Assembly: GCA_023390905.1 (NCBI GenBank)
Contig: JAEWBY010000055.1
Span: 68,998-132,997, forward strand
Direction of reading: 5' to 3'
Origin: Pseudomonadota bacterium
Lineage (GTDB): Bacteria; Pseudomonadota; Gammaproteobacteria; Xanthomonadales; Xanthomonadaceae
DNA: 64,000 nucleotides
Below the pieces are notes generated by a model. It searched no databases. It saw nothing but the letters and a program-made list of their open reading frames with translations, and was not told where the DNA came from. Of this stretch, positions 37,067 through 46,037 are shown one piece after another; positions within the stretch are counted from its first letter, which is position 1; the number at the start of each line of letters is the position of its first letter. The position numbers were made by a program, and so were the translations under genes.

Positions 37067-37104
37067 AAAAGACGGCCCAGCCGGCATGACGCCGGCATGG
37101 GCCG
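37067..37104 (-). terminator. Terminator-like hairpin in the leader of the transporter operon
   Basis: On the minus strand a 13-bp GC-rich stem with one bulged base (GGCCCA-GCCGGC arms, 5-base loop) is followed by TCTTTT. It stands 79 bases before the transporter start and downstream of the XylR palindrome at 37414. No minus-strand gene lies upstream that would need terminating, so an attenuator or leader function is possible. Confidence 0.55.
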
Positions 37105-37413
37105 TGGAGGAAGCAGACCAGCGTTGTTGCCCCATCCGGACGCCGTGCGCAGGCCGTCCATCCGCGTCGCGCCCGGCGCGTGGATCGGTCACCAGGCGCT
37201 CCGGAGAAAAGCGGAGAGCCGGCGCCCGCTGAATCTGTGCGTTGAATGCTGCCGCATCGCTTTCGTCGAGCCTGCACCGTACTCCCCTTCCCGCTTCTGG
37301 TGTGTGCGTCTGTTGCGTCGAATGCGTCCCGTGGTGCGCCTGCATGCGCGCCGCGCGGCAGGCTGTGCCCGTGTCGGATGAGCAAACGGCCGCGGCGCTG
37401 CCTGGCGGCTGGA

Positions 37414-37427
37414 TGGTAGCGCTACCA
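37414..37427. promoter_or_regulatory. XylR-type operator (transporter side)
   Basis: TGGTAGCGCTACCA, a perfect 14-bp palindrome, identical to the site at 58247 in front of TonB receptor B. It is close to the XylR box known in Xanthomonas (TGGTAGCGCTAACA). It lies 425 bases before the transporter start and 328 before the first GH10 start. Confidence 0.85.
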
Positions 37428-37577
37428 GATTCAGGCATGCACGTTGCGGAGCAACATGGGTCGCGGCGTCCTCCGGAAGAACAGGCGCTGATGCGACGCA
37501 GCACAGATTTTCCGCCGTGAAAAGCCCGCCGGGCCATTGATGCGCCGCGGAAAGCATCGTCCGCCGGACCGTGATAA

Positions 37578-37591
37578 TGATAGCGCTATCA
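37578..37591. promoter_or_regulatory. XylR-type operator (xylanase side)
   Basis: TGATAGCGCTATCA, a perfect 14-bp palindrome differing from the 37414 site by one base per half. It is 163 bases before the ATG of the first GH10 xylanase. Confidence 0.8.
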
Positions 37592-37754
37592 AAGCTGGAC
37601 ACGCCGGATGCCCGGAACGTGGATCGTGTCCGCAACGACCGCGGCCCGGCGCATGCGATGCCGGTCCGGGTGTTGGCCGACGATGAAGCCGAGATTGAAT
37701 CCATGCGGGATCGCCCCTGCCCCGCCTTCCTGATTGTCTCCAGACGCAGATGCC

Positions 37755-38744
37755 ATGACCCAGAATCCGCTCCGCCTGATGATCGTGCTGACGCTGCTGG
37801 CGCTTTCCACTGCGTGCATGAGCAGGCGGCCGCTGGCCGCGCATCAACCCAAGTTCCTCGGCAGCGCTTATGCGCCCGCACAGGCGGCCGGCTTCGATCG
37901 TTACTGGAACAAGGTCACGCCCGAGAACGCGGGCAAATGGGGCGAGATTGAATCGGTGCGCGATCGGATGGACTGGACGCAACTGGACGCGGCTTATCAC
38001 TTCGCGCGGCGGCACGGTTATCCCTTCCAGATGCACGTGTTGATCTGGGGCAACCAGCAACCGGAATGGATCAAGACGCTGCCGCCGGCCGAGCAGCGTA
38101 GGGAAATCGAAGAGTGGTTCGCCGCGGTGGCCGCCCGTTATCCGGATCTGGATTTTGTCGAGGTGGTCAACGAGCCGCTCAACGATCCGCCCGACAAGGA
38201 CGACGCCGGCGGCGGCCACTACATCGCCGCGCTCGGTGGCGCGGGCCTCACCGGCTGGGACTGGGTGCTGGAATCGTTCCGCATGGCGCGCCGGTACTTT
38301 CCACGATCGAGGCTGCTCATCAACGATTACAACGTCACCAACAAGCCGGACAACGCGTATCGCTATCACCGGATCATCCTGCTGTTGCAGCAGGAGGGCC
38401 TGATCGACGGCATCGGCGTGCAGGCGCATTCGTTCGCCACGACCACCGAGTGGCCGATGTCCAACCACCGCGCCAGTCTGGATCTGTTCGCCTCCACCGG
38501 ACTGCCGATCTACGTCACCGAAATGGACATCGATGGGCCGACCGACGCCGAACAGGTCGCCAACTTCGAGCGCGTGTTTCCCGTGTTCTGGGAACATCCG
38601 GGCGTGCGTGGCGTGACGATGTGGGGCTACCGGCCCGGCATGTGGCGCGAGAAGCATGGCGCATTCCTGCTGCGCGCCGATGGCAGCGAGCGGCCTGCGA
38701 TGACGTGGCTGCGTCGCTACGTGGGCGCTTCGAGCGCGGAGTGA
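37755..38744 (+). CDS. GH10 endo-1,4-beta-xylanase, lipoprotein
   Basis: The 329-residue protein has a signal peptide with Cys21 (LALSTACMS) as probable lipid anchor. A GH10 barrel follows: TPENAGKWG near residue 55, acid/base Glu140 in VEVVNEPLND and nucleophile Glu256 in IYVTEMDID, with MWGYRPGMW in the last strand. It should cut xylan internally at the cell surface or in the periplasm. The ATG at 37755 was preferred over an in-frame TTG at 37734. It ends 5 bases before the second GH10 gene. Confidence 0.93.
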   Translation: MTQNPLRLMIVLTLLALSTACMSRRPLAAHQPKFLGSAYAPAQAAGFDRYWNKVTPENAGKWGEIESVRDRMDWTQLDAAYHFARRHGYPFQMHVLIWGNQQPEWIKTLPPAEQRREIEEWFAAVAARYPDLDFVEVVNEPLNDPPDKDDAGGGHYIAALGGAGLTGWDWVLESFRMARRYFPRSRLLINDYNVTNKPDNAYRYHRIILLLQQEGLIDGIGVQAHSFATTTEWPMSNHRASLDLFASTGLPIYVTEMDIDGPTDAEQVANFERVFPVFWEHPGVRGVTMWGYRPGMWREKHGAFLLRADGSERPAMTWLRRYVGASSAE

Positions 38745-38749
38745 TCGGC

Positions 38750-39966
38750 ATGCAACGATGCGCTCCGGGTTGCACGCGCGCGATGCGGCATGCGTCTGTC
38801 CGCCGGTGCATCGCATGGATCGTGGGCATGGCGTGGCTGGCGGCGTGGCAGGCCGGCGCGGCCGAATCGGCCGCCACGCTGAAGCAGGCGTATGCCGCGG
38901 ATTTCCGCATCGGCGTGGCCGTCAACGACGACATCGTCAGCGGACGTGATGACGCATCGCGTGGGTTGGTGACACGCCACTTCGATGCGATCACCGCCGA
39001 GAACGCGATGAAGGCCGAAGTGCTGAATCCGCGTCCCGGCGTCCACGACTTCGCGGCGGCCGACGCCTTCGTCGCGTTCGGACGTGACCATGGCATGTTC
39101 GTCATCGGGCATACGCTGGTCTGGCACAACCAGACGCCGGACTGGTTCTTCCTCGATGCTGCCGGCCGGCCCAACACGCGCACCCAACAGATCGAGCGCA
39201 TGCGCCAGTACATCGAGCAGGTCGCGGGCCGTTACGCCGGACGCGTCGACGCCTGGGACGTGGCCAACGAGGTCATCGGCGAAGATGGCCAGTACCGCGA
39301 CACGCCGTGGATGCGCGCGTTCGGCGACGGCGACGATCTGGTCCGCCATGCATTCGAGTTCGCGCATCGGTACGCACCGGATGCGGAGCTGTACTACAAC
39401 GATTTCAACGCATGGCGGCCGGAAAAGCGCGACGGCATCGTACGCATGGTGAAGATGCTGCAGGCAGCGGGCCTGCGCATCGATGGCATCGGCATGCAGG
39501 GGCACTGGGGATTGAACTATCCCGCGCTGCCGGACATCGAGGCCGCGATCGACGCCTATGCTGCCCTCGGGGTGAAGGTCATGATCACGGAACTGGACAT
39601 CGACGTCCTGCCGCTGACGCGCGAAGGGCAGATCATCGGCACGGTGATGGCGCATCCGCAGTTCCAGCTTCCGGAGTTCAAGCGCTATCTGGATCCGTAC
39701 CGCGATGGCCTGCCACCCGAGGTGCAGCAGCGCCTGGCCGAACGCTATGCCGAACTGTTCGCGCTGTTCCATCGCAAGCGCGACGCCATCAGCCGCGTCA
39801 GCCTGTGGGGCGTGCACGATGGCATGTCGTGGAAGAACGACTATCCGATTCCGCATCGGGTCAATCATCCGCTGCTGTTCGATCGCCAGCGCCGCGCCAA
39901 GCTGCCTTCGACGCGGTGGTGTCGGTGCCGTTGCCGCACTCGCCGAACGCGCCGCCTTCGCGCTAG
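38750..39966 (+). CDS. GH10 endo-1,4-beta-xylanase, exported, apparent frameshift near the C-terminus
   Basis: The signal peptide is about residues 20-38 (IVGMAWLAAWQAGAA-ES). The GH10 domain is complete: ITAENAMKAE, HTLVWHNQTPDWF, acid/base Glu174 in DVANEVIGED, nucleophile Glu281 in VMITELDID and LWGVHDGMSWKN. After Lys384 (39899-39901) the frame turns into an Arg/Cys-rich sequence that fuses to the next gene. Restoring one missing base near 39902-39905 gives the normal ending PAFDAVVSV...PPSR and a TAG at 39964-39966. The given extent uses that reading. A GGAG site lies in front of ATG 38750, and the gap from the first GH10 is 5 bases, so both are co-transcribed. Confidence 0.85.
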
Positions 39967-39997
39967 CATCGTGGGCCACTCCCCCCGGTGCCGCTGC

Positions 39998-41035
39998 ATG
40001 TCCCTGCTTCCGCGATCCCTCGCTCTGTCGTCCTGCATGCTGATCGCCGCCTGCGCCGCCGCGCCGACGCCGCATCCGGCTGCTCCTTCGATCCAGGAAC
40101 GCATCGTCGCCTTCGATCCGGCGTTCGAGGCGCTGGTTCCCATCGACGCGCGCATCGAAACCATCGCCGACGGCTTCACCTGGGCCGAGGGTCCGACCTG
40201 GATCGGTGAGGCCGACGGCGCCCTGCTGTTCACCGATGTTCCGGAGAACACGCTGTATCGATGGACTCCGAACGATGGGCTGGTGACGTGGATGAAGCCG
40301 TCCGGTTACACCGGCCAGGACGGTGGCAGCCTGCGTGAAGCCGGCGCCAACGGACTCCATACCGAAGCCGACGGCCATGTGCTGCTGGCCGATTCCGGCA
40401 CGCGCCTGCTCGCGCGGCTGGATCCGGAGACGCGGAAGAAGACCACGTTGATCGCGCGCCACGACGGCAAGCGCTTCAACAGTCCCAATGATGTGGTCAA
40501 GCGCGACGACGGTCTGATCTTCTTCACCGATCCGCCGTACGGCCTCAACGGGCTGGATGCATCGCCGGTGAAGGAACTCGCCCACAACGGCGTGTACCGG
40601 CTCGATCGCGATGGCCGCTTGCACCTGATCGATGACAGCCTGAGCTTTCCCAACGGCGTGGGACTGTCACCGGATGGCCGCACGCTGTACGTGTCCAATT
40701 CGGATCCGGCGCGGCCGATCTGGATGGCGTACACGCTCGATGCGCGCGGCGAGGCGGTCGGCAAGCGCGTGTTCGCCGACGCCACCGATCTGCTCGGTGA
40801 AGGCGTGCCGGGCCTGCCGGATGGCCTGACCGTATCGAGTGACGGGCACCTGTTCGCCAGTGGTCCCGGCGGGTTGCTCGTGTTCGATGCGGATGGCAGG
40901 CGGCTGGGCCGCATCGAGACCGGGCAGGCGATCTCCAACTGCGCATTCGGCGATGATGGGCACACGCTGTACCTCACCTCGCATCATCGCGTGGTGCGAT
41001 TGCGCGTCAGGGCGAGCGGGCTCCCGCCGCGCTGA
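39998..41035 (+). CDS. SMP-30/gluconolactonase family lipoprotein
   Basis: This 345-residue protein has a lipobox at LIAAC (Cys19) and a six-bladed SMP-30 propeller. The metal ligands are visible: Glu in FTWAEGPTWI, Asn in FNSPNDVVK and Asp in GLPDGLTVS. Members hydrolyse sugar lactones such as gluconolactone or xylonolactone with a divalent metal. As third gene of the xylanase operon and exported, it might act on lactones formed by periplasmic oxidation of xylose. Its own ATG, signal peptide and lipobox show it is separate from the GH10 gene despite the continuous frame. Confidence 0.83.
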   Translation: MSLLPRSLALSSCMLIAACAAAPTPHPAAPSIQERIVAFDPAFEALVPIDARIETIADGFTWAEGPTWIGEADGALLFTDVPENTLYRWTPNDGLVTWMKPSGYTGQDGGSLREAGANGLHTEADGHVLLADSGTRLLARLDPETRKKTTLIARHDGKRFNSPNDVVKRDDGLIFFTDPPYGLNGLDASPVKELAHNGVYRLDRDGRLHLIDDSLSFPNGVGLSPDGRTLYVSNSDPARPIWMAYTLDARGEAVGKRVFADATDLLGEGVPGLPDGLTVSSDGHLFASGPGGLLVFDADGRRLGRIETGQAISNCAFGDDGHTLYLTSHHRVVRLRVRASGLPPR

Positions 41036-41104
41036 GGGCGGAGGCGCAGCACTGCGTTCATACGGATGCGGCGCGTCCGCGTCGCCAGGATCGCAGCATC
41101 CGCG

Positions 41105-42811
41105 TCAGTCCGCACCGGATGGCATGGCGGAGTCGCGCGTGACGTTCGCGCGTCGCGCATGCGGGCCCAGCGATACACCGACAAAGCCGCCCGCCACGTC
41201 GGTGCTCAGCATGGTGCCCTCCTGATCACGGGCGAGCCAGCGGATTCCATCGCCGCGATCGAATCCGAAGTCGTAGCGTCCGCCATCGCCGGCGATCTGC
41301 AGCGTGACGGTATCGGCCGCCGCGATCGGCTGCGTGGCGATCGTTTCGCGCATGCCGTCGCGGCTGCGCTGCAGGAACACTTCGCCGCCCTTGCCTGCCC
41401 GGCGCACGCCGAGAAAGTACCAGTAGCGCTCGTTCTGGAATGCGGCGATGCCAGCCTCCACGCCCTCGTCGGGCCACGCCATCGCGGTCGCCGCATCGAA
41501 TTTCAGATGCTGCTGCCGGCGCGCGAGGAACGCGGGATTGCGCAATGTCTCCAGGCCTTCATCGAAGGCCGGCACGCGCAACCAGCCGGGCCGCGTCGTC
41601 AGGTCGGCCCAGACCGGCTTGGGGACACGCACGTAACGCCACGCGTCATCCAGCGTCGTGCGATCGAATGCGTCGTGCCAGCGGAAGTTGCCGGTCTCCG
41701 GTGACTGCGCGGCGTCGGCCATGAACGAAGGGCCGCGAACGATCATCGGGATCGATCGACCGGCCTGCAGGATCACCGGCCATCCATCCCGCCAGTGCAC
41801 CGGCAGCAGGAAGGTTTCGCGGCCGGTGTTGTAGTGCCGGCGATCGTAGTTGCGGCTGGCGAGGAAGACCGCCCACCACGTGCCGTCCGCGGCTTCGACC
41901 AGATCCGCGTGGCCGGCATTGGTCACCGGAAGCTCGCGATCGTCCGGCAGATCGCGCTGGGTCAGGATCGGATTGTGCGCATAGGGCTGGTACGGGCCCC
42001 ACGCATCGCGGCTGCGCAGCACCACCTGCGAATGCTGCGGGCCGGTGCCGCCTTCGGCGCAGGTCAGGTAGTACCAGCCGTCGCGCTTGAAGACATGCGG
42101 ACCTTCGATCCAGATCGGATTGGAGGCAGGATCCACGCCGCCGTCCAGCAGCACGCGACGCGGCCCGATGGGTTTGAATGCAGCCAGATCGATTTCCTGC
42201 ATCCAGATTGCACGGTGCCCGTCATAGCGCGGCGTGCCTGCCGGCTCGCCATTGTTGAGCAGGTAGACGCGGCCGTCGTCATCGAAGAACAGCGAGGGAT
42301 CGATGCCTTCGATGCCGGGCAGCCAGATGGGATCGGACCACGGTCCGGCCGGGTCCTTTGCGGTGGCGATGAAGTTGCCGCCGGCATCCACCGCCGTGGT
42401 GACCACGTAGAAGATGCCGTCATGGTGCTGGATGGTCGGCGCGAACACGCCGCGCGACATGCCCAGGCCATCGAAGTGCAGTTGCGAGGGCCGGTCGATT
42501 ACATGGCTGATCAGTTTCCAGTGCACCAGATCGCGGCTTTCGAAGACCGGGATCCCGGGGAAATGGGTGAAACTGGAATTGACCAGATAGTAGCGATCGC
42601 CTACGCGGGTCAGGCCCGGATCCGCATGGAATCCGGCCAGCACCGGATTGCGGTAATGCCCCTGCGGCAGCGGCGTTTCAAAGACGCGATCCTGCCCGCG
42701 GTATTCGAACCAGTCGAACCACGCGGCCGGCCGCGCACGCGCGCTACCGGACACGCCGATCAGGGACAGCACCAGGACCGCAGCCACTGCACGGAAAAAG
42801 CACGCATTCAT
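41105..42811 (-). CDS. Exported GH43 beta-xylosidase/arabinofuranosidase with C-terminal beta-sandwich
   Basis: The 568-residue protein has a signal peptide to about residue 26 (LIGVSGSARA). GH43 propeller: base Asp64 (GFHADPGL), modulator Asp171 (GIDPSLFFDDDG), acid Glu236 (IEGPHVFKRDG). From about residue 370 a beta-sandwich domain follows (ETGNFRWHDAFDR ... FDFGFDRGDG-like strands), typical of GH43 xylosidases with a C2 domain. It starts 5 bases before the end of manD is passed in the operon (manD stop at 42817). The start is not certain: GTG codons at 42829 and 42820 are in frame. Confidence 0.88.
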   Translation of the reverse strand: MNACFFRAVAAVLVLSLIGVSGSARARPAAWFDWFEYRGQDRVFETPLPQGHYRNPVLAGFHADPGLTRVGDRYYLVNSSFTHFPGIPVFESRDLVHWKLISHVIDRPSQLHFDGLGMSRGVFAPTIQHHDGIFYVVTTAVDAGGNFIATAKDPAGPWSDPIWLPGIEGIDPSLFFDDDGRVYLLNNGEPAGTPRYDGHRAIWMQEIDLAAFKPIGPRRVLLDGGVDPASNPIWIEGPHVFKRDGWYYLTCAEGGTGPQHSQVVLRSRDAWGPYQPYAHNPILTQRDLPDDRELPVTNAGHADLVEAADGTWWAVFLASRNYDRRHYNTGRETFLLPVHWRDGWPVILQAGRSIPMIVRGPSFMADAAQSPETGNFRWHDAFDRTTLDDAWRYVRVPKPVWADLTTRPGWLRVPAFDEGLETLRNPAFLARRQQHLKFDAATAMAWPDEGVEAGIAAFQNERYWYFLGVRRAGKGGEVFLQRSRDGMRETIATQPIAAADTVTLQIAGDGGRYDFGFDRGDGIRWLARDQEGTMLSTDVAGGFVGVSLGPHARRANVTRDSAMPSGAD

Positions 42812-42816
42812 ATCGA

Positions 42817-44076
42817 TCACCAGTCCCACATGGAGCCGTCTTCCAGGCGCGCGACCGGAAGTTGGCGGGGTGAATACGGAAAGCGCGCGGCCAGCTTTTC
42901 ATCAATCTCCACGCCGTGTCCGGGCGCATCACCGACATGCAGGCGCCCGTCGCGGAAGACGTGGTCATGCGGGAAGACCGCGCGGGTCTCCTCGCTGTGC
43001 AGCACGTATTCCTGGATGCCGAAGTTCGGCGCACACAGATCGAAATGCAGCGCCGCGCCCAGCGTCACCGGCGAGAGATCCGAGGCACCATGGAATCCCG
43101 TGCGCACCTGATGCAGGGCGGCGAAGTCGGCGATGCGGCGCACATGGCTGATGCCGCCGCCATGCGCGAGGGGGATTCGCACATAGTCAATCAACTGCTG
43201 CTCGATGAGAGGCTTGCAGTCCCAGATCGAGTTGAACACCTCACCGGCCGCCAGTGGCGTGATCGAATGCTGGCGGATCAGTTCGAACGATTTCGGAGTG
43301 TCGGCAGGCGTCGGGTTTTCCAGCCAGAACAGGCGATACGGCTCCAGCGATCGCGCCAACCGCGCCGCCTCGATCGGGGTGAGCCGATGATGCACGTCAT
43401 GCAGCAGTTCGATCCGGGTGCCATGATCGTGGCGCAGCGTGTCGAACAGTTCCGGCGCCAGTTCCAGATAGCGCGGGGTATTCCACACGGTTTCGGCGGG
43501 CAGCGCGCTCTCGGCCGGCTCGTACGGCCGCGCGCCGGTGGACACGCCGTAGACCTTCTTCATGCCGGGCACGCCGCATAGCGCGCGGATCGCAAGGAAT
43601 CCCTGCTCGCGGAGCGCACCCACCCGGTCACTGGCCTCGGCGACATCGCGGCCGCTGGCGTGCGCGTACACCAGCACGCCATCGCGCGATCGCCCGCCGA
43701 GCAGTTGATGGATCGGCAGGCCGGCCATCTTGCCCAGGATGTCCCACAGCGCGACATCGACGGCGGCGATCGCACTCATCGCCACCGGCCCGCGCCGCCA
43801 GTACGCGCCGCGATGGAGGAACTGCCACGTGTCCTCGATGCGGCCGGCGTCACGGCCGATGAGGTTGGGGACGACGTGTTCGGTGAGATAGGCCGCCACC
43901 GCCAGTTCACGGCCATTGAGCGTGGCATCCCCCAGGCCATGGAGGCCCGAGCGCGTGGCGATCCGCAGGGTGACGAAATTGCGGCCGGGACTGGTGACGA
44001 TCACACGCGCATCGACGATCTCGCGATCGCGCGCTGAACCCGGACGTGCAGTGATGGCCACGGCCTGCGCGTTCAT
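42817..44076 (-). CDS. manD: D-mannonate dehydratase, enolase superfamily (ManD/RspA)
   Basis: This 419-residue enolase-superfamily enzyme has the ManD features: VTLRIATRSGLHGLGDATLNGRE-type capping segment, DVALWDILGKMAGLPI, ELLHDVHHRLTP as first metal-ligand region, WLENPTPAD, and HGASDLSPV near the C-terminus. It dehydrates mannonate to 2-keto-3-deoxygluconate, a step in glucuronate use. Start ATG 44076 overlaps the stop of the SGNH esterase gene (ATGA). Glucuronate isomerase and reductase genes are not in the window. Some RspA-like members have low or different activity, so the substrate remains probable only. Confidence 0.85.
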   Translation of the reverse strand: MNAQAVAITARPGSARDREIVDARVIVTSPGRNFVTLRIATRSGLHGLGDATLNGRELAVAAYLTEHVVPNLIGRDAGRIEDTWQFLHRGAYWRRGPVAMSAIAAVDVALWDILGKMAGLPIHQLLGGRSRDGVLVYAHASGRDVAEASDRVGALREQGFLAIRALCGVPGMKKVYGVSTGARPYEPAESALPAETVWNTPRYLELAPELFDTLRHDHGTRIELLHDVHHRLTPIEAARLARSLEPYRLFWLENPTPADTPKSFELIRQHSITPLAAGEVFNSIWDCKPLIEQQLIDYVRIPLAHGGGISHVRRIADFAALHQVRTGFHGASDLSPVTLGAALHFDLCAPNFGIQEYVLHSEETRAVFPHDHVFRDGRLHVGDAPGHGVEIDEKLAARFPYSPRQLPVARLEDGSMWDW

Positions 44077-46037
44077 CGCGCGCGGCCTTCGATGCGCGGC
44101 ACGGCACGTTCGAACGGTCCGGCCGGCAGGCCATCCTGATCGAACAGCGTGCAGACCGGATTGTCCGCCCAGCAATAGCGCACGCGCGTGGTCGTTTCGT
44201 CGGCTTCCGTCAGCACCACGCGACGGCCGCGCAGTTCCGCGCGCGCGTAACGGCAGCGCGCCGGCGCATCGCCGCAGAGCTCGAATCCGATCGGCATGTC
44301 CGCGCCATGGGCCACCAGCGGCTGGCGGCTGCTGAACTCGATGATCAGCTGATGTCCATCGCGCGTGACGGCCGCCGGGATCGGTCCGGCGGCTTCGATG
44401 TCCTCGCCATAGACCACGTGCCGCGCGACGCGCGCAATGCGGCGTGCGACTTCCTGCTTGTTGGCCGGGTGGATATCGTAGCGATCGCCGAGATCGATGG
44501 TGATCGCGATGCCGCTGTGGCGATCCTCGGCCGCGACCTGGCGCTGCGCTTCACGCAGCCCGGCCCAGCCGCTTTCGCCCGGTTGCACCGGTGGCGCGCC
44601 ATAGCCCGGCAGTTGCACGATGAGCAAGGGAAGATCCGCGCGCCACTGCCGCCGCCAATCCTTCCGCAACGCGCGCAGCAGCCGTGCGTAGTGCGCGGCT
44701 TCCCCTGTATTGGCTTCGCCCTGGTACCACAGCGCTCCACGCAGGCCGAACGCACCGAGCGGTGCAATCATCGCGTTGTGCAGCGTCGACAGTCCGGCCG
44801 CAGTCTGCCACGGTGCGCGCGGCGGCGGCGCGATCCGGGGCGGTACGATGCGGTATTCCCAGTCCTGCAATCCCGCGCGGCTGCCATCGGCCAGTTCCAG
44901 CGCGTGCGCCGATGCAGGTCCGGCCAGGCCGCCGTCGCGACAGGTGTCGAGCACGTTGACGACCACGGTGTTGTCGCCTGCATGCAAGGCACCCGCGGGC
45001 ACTGCGTAACGGCGCGCATCGCCCGCGCCATAGCTGCTGCCGACGGTCCGGCCGTTGACCCAGGTCGTGTCGATTTCATCGGCCGGACCCAGCACCAGGG
45101 TCGCGCCCTGCGCCGCCTGCGCGGCGGTGAGCTGCACGCGCGCGCGGTACCAGAGCATGCCGTTGAACTCAGCCAGCTCCGGGATTCCCCAGCGTTCCCA
45201 CGCGCCGAGTTGGCGCGGTGCGCTGCGCCACGCACCGGTGTCGTCTTCCCGCCACGGTGCATCGCCTGGCGAAACACCCGGCTGGCCGAGCCACCAGGCT
45301 TGCCAGAGTTCGCCCCATCGGCGGATTGCCCCAGCGGGATCGATCGCATGGCGCGCGAGCACCTCGAGCTGCGCGTCGTAGCCTCCAAGGGGCCGCAATG
45401 CAGCCGCGCTGGTCCAGGCCTCGATGCGCGAGCCGCCCCACGAGGCGCTGATCAATCCCATCGGCACGTCGATGGTGCGGCGCAGTTCGCGCGCGAAGTA
45501 GTAGCAGGCGGCGGAAAAATCGCGCACGCCCTCCGGCGTGGCCCGCATCCATTGCACTGGCCCGGTGAATGCATCGCGCGGCACGTCGCTGCCCGCCTGC
45601 GGCACGGTGAACAGACGGATCGCCGGATCATCGGCGGACGCCATCTCGGCGCGTGCATCCAGCGTGCGCCACACCGGCAGTTCCATGTTCGACTGCCCCG
45701 AGCACAGCCAGACGTCGCCGATCATCACGTCCTCCACGCGCTGGCGACGATCGTCCGTGTTCACGCTGAGCGCGTGCGGGCCACCCGCGCGCAGCGGCGG
45801 CATCCGCACGGCCCAGCGCCCGTGCGCATCGGCGCGCGCACGCGCGCGATGTCCGGACAGTTCGACACGCACGGCTTCACCCGGCGTCGCCTGCCCCCAC
45901 AACCGGATCGGCTGGTCCCGCTGCAACACCACGTGATCCTGGAACAACGGATGCAACAGCGGCGCTTGTTCCTGCGCGTCCGCGGCGAAGGCCGAGCCCA
46001 GCCACAGGCCGAGCGCGATGCAGGCGCGCCGGATCAT
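44073..46037 (-). CDS. Exported SGNH esterase, sialate O-acetylesterase/acetylxylan esterase family
   Basis: The 654-residue protein has a signal peptide (ACIALGLWLGSAFA-AD). The SGNH hydrolase core is split: nucleophile Ser116 in LCSGQSNMELP, FSAACYYFARELR, an inserted jelly-roll-like domain (about 265-375), then ALWYQGEANTG and the catalytic D-x-x-H in DRYDIHPANKQ. Relatives include CE20 xylan/xyloglucan acetylesterases of Xanthomonas. In this operon it should deacetylate glucuronoxylan side groups. It overlaps both neighbours by 4 bases. Confidence 0.85.
   Translation of the reverse strand: MIRRACIALGLWLGSAFAADAQEQAPLLHPLFQDHVVLQRDQPIRLWGQATPGEAVRVELSGHRARARADAHGRWAVRMPPLRAGGPHALSVNTDDRRQRVEDVMIGDVWLCSGQSNMELPVWRTLDARAEMASADDPAIRLFTVPQAGSDVPRDAFTGPVQWMRATPEGVRDFSAACYYFARELRRTIDVPMGLISASWGGSRIEAWTSAAALRPLGGYDAQLEVLARHAIDPAGAIRRWGELWQAWWLGQPGVSPGDAPWREDDTGAWRSAPRQLGAWERWGIPELAEFNGMLWYRARVQLTAAQAAQGATLVLGPADEIDTTWVNGRTVGSSYGAGDARRYAVPAGALHAGDNTVVVNVLDTCRDGGLAGPASAHALELADGSRAGLQDWEYRIVPPRIAPPPRAPWQTAAGLSTLHNAMIAPLGAFGLRGALWYQGEANTGEAAHYARLLRALRKDWRRQWRADLPLLIVQLPGYGAPPVQPGESGWAGLREAQRQVAAEDRHSGIAITIDLGDRYDIHPANKQEVARRIARVARHVVYGEDIEAAGPIPAAVTRDGHQLIIEFSSRQPLVAHGADMPIGFELCGDAPARCRYARAELRGRRVVLTEADETTTRVRYCWADNPVCTLFDQDGLPAGPFERAVPRIEGRAR

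Larger units (their letters stand above)
36989..37754. other. Divergent intergenic control region between transporter operon and xylanase operon
   Basis: 766 bases with no convincing gene in any frame. It contains two perfect XylR-type palindromes and a terminator-like hairpin facing the transporter. It therefore looks like a dedicated regulatory region for both divergent units. Confidence 0.65.

Noticed and set aside
37029..37385. 118-codon minus-strand frame in the xylan control region
   Set aside because: No ribosome binding site or family; the region carries operators and a hairpin instead.
38114..41035. A single 973-codon frame containing GH10 and SMP-30 domains as a fusion protein
   Set aside because: The linker is Arg/Cys-rich shadow sequence, the alternate frame encodes the normal GH10 end and stop, and the SMP-30 part has its own start codon and lipobox.
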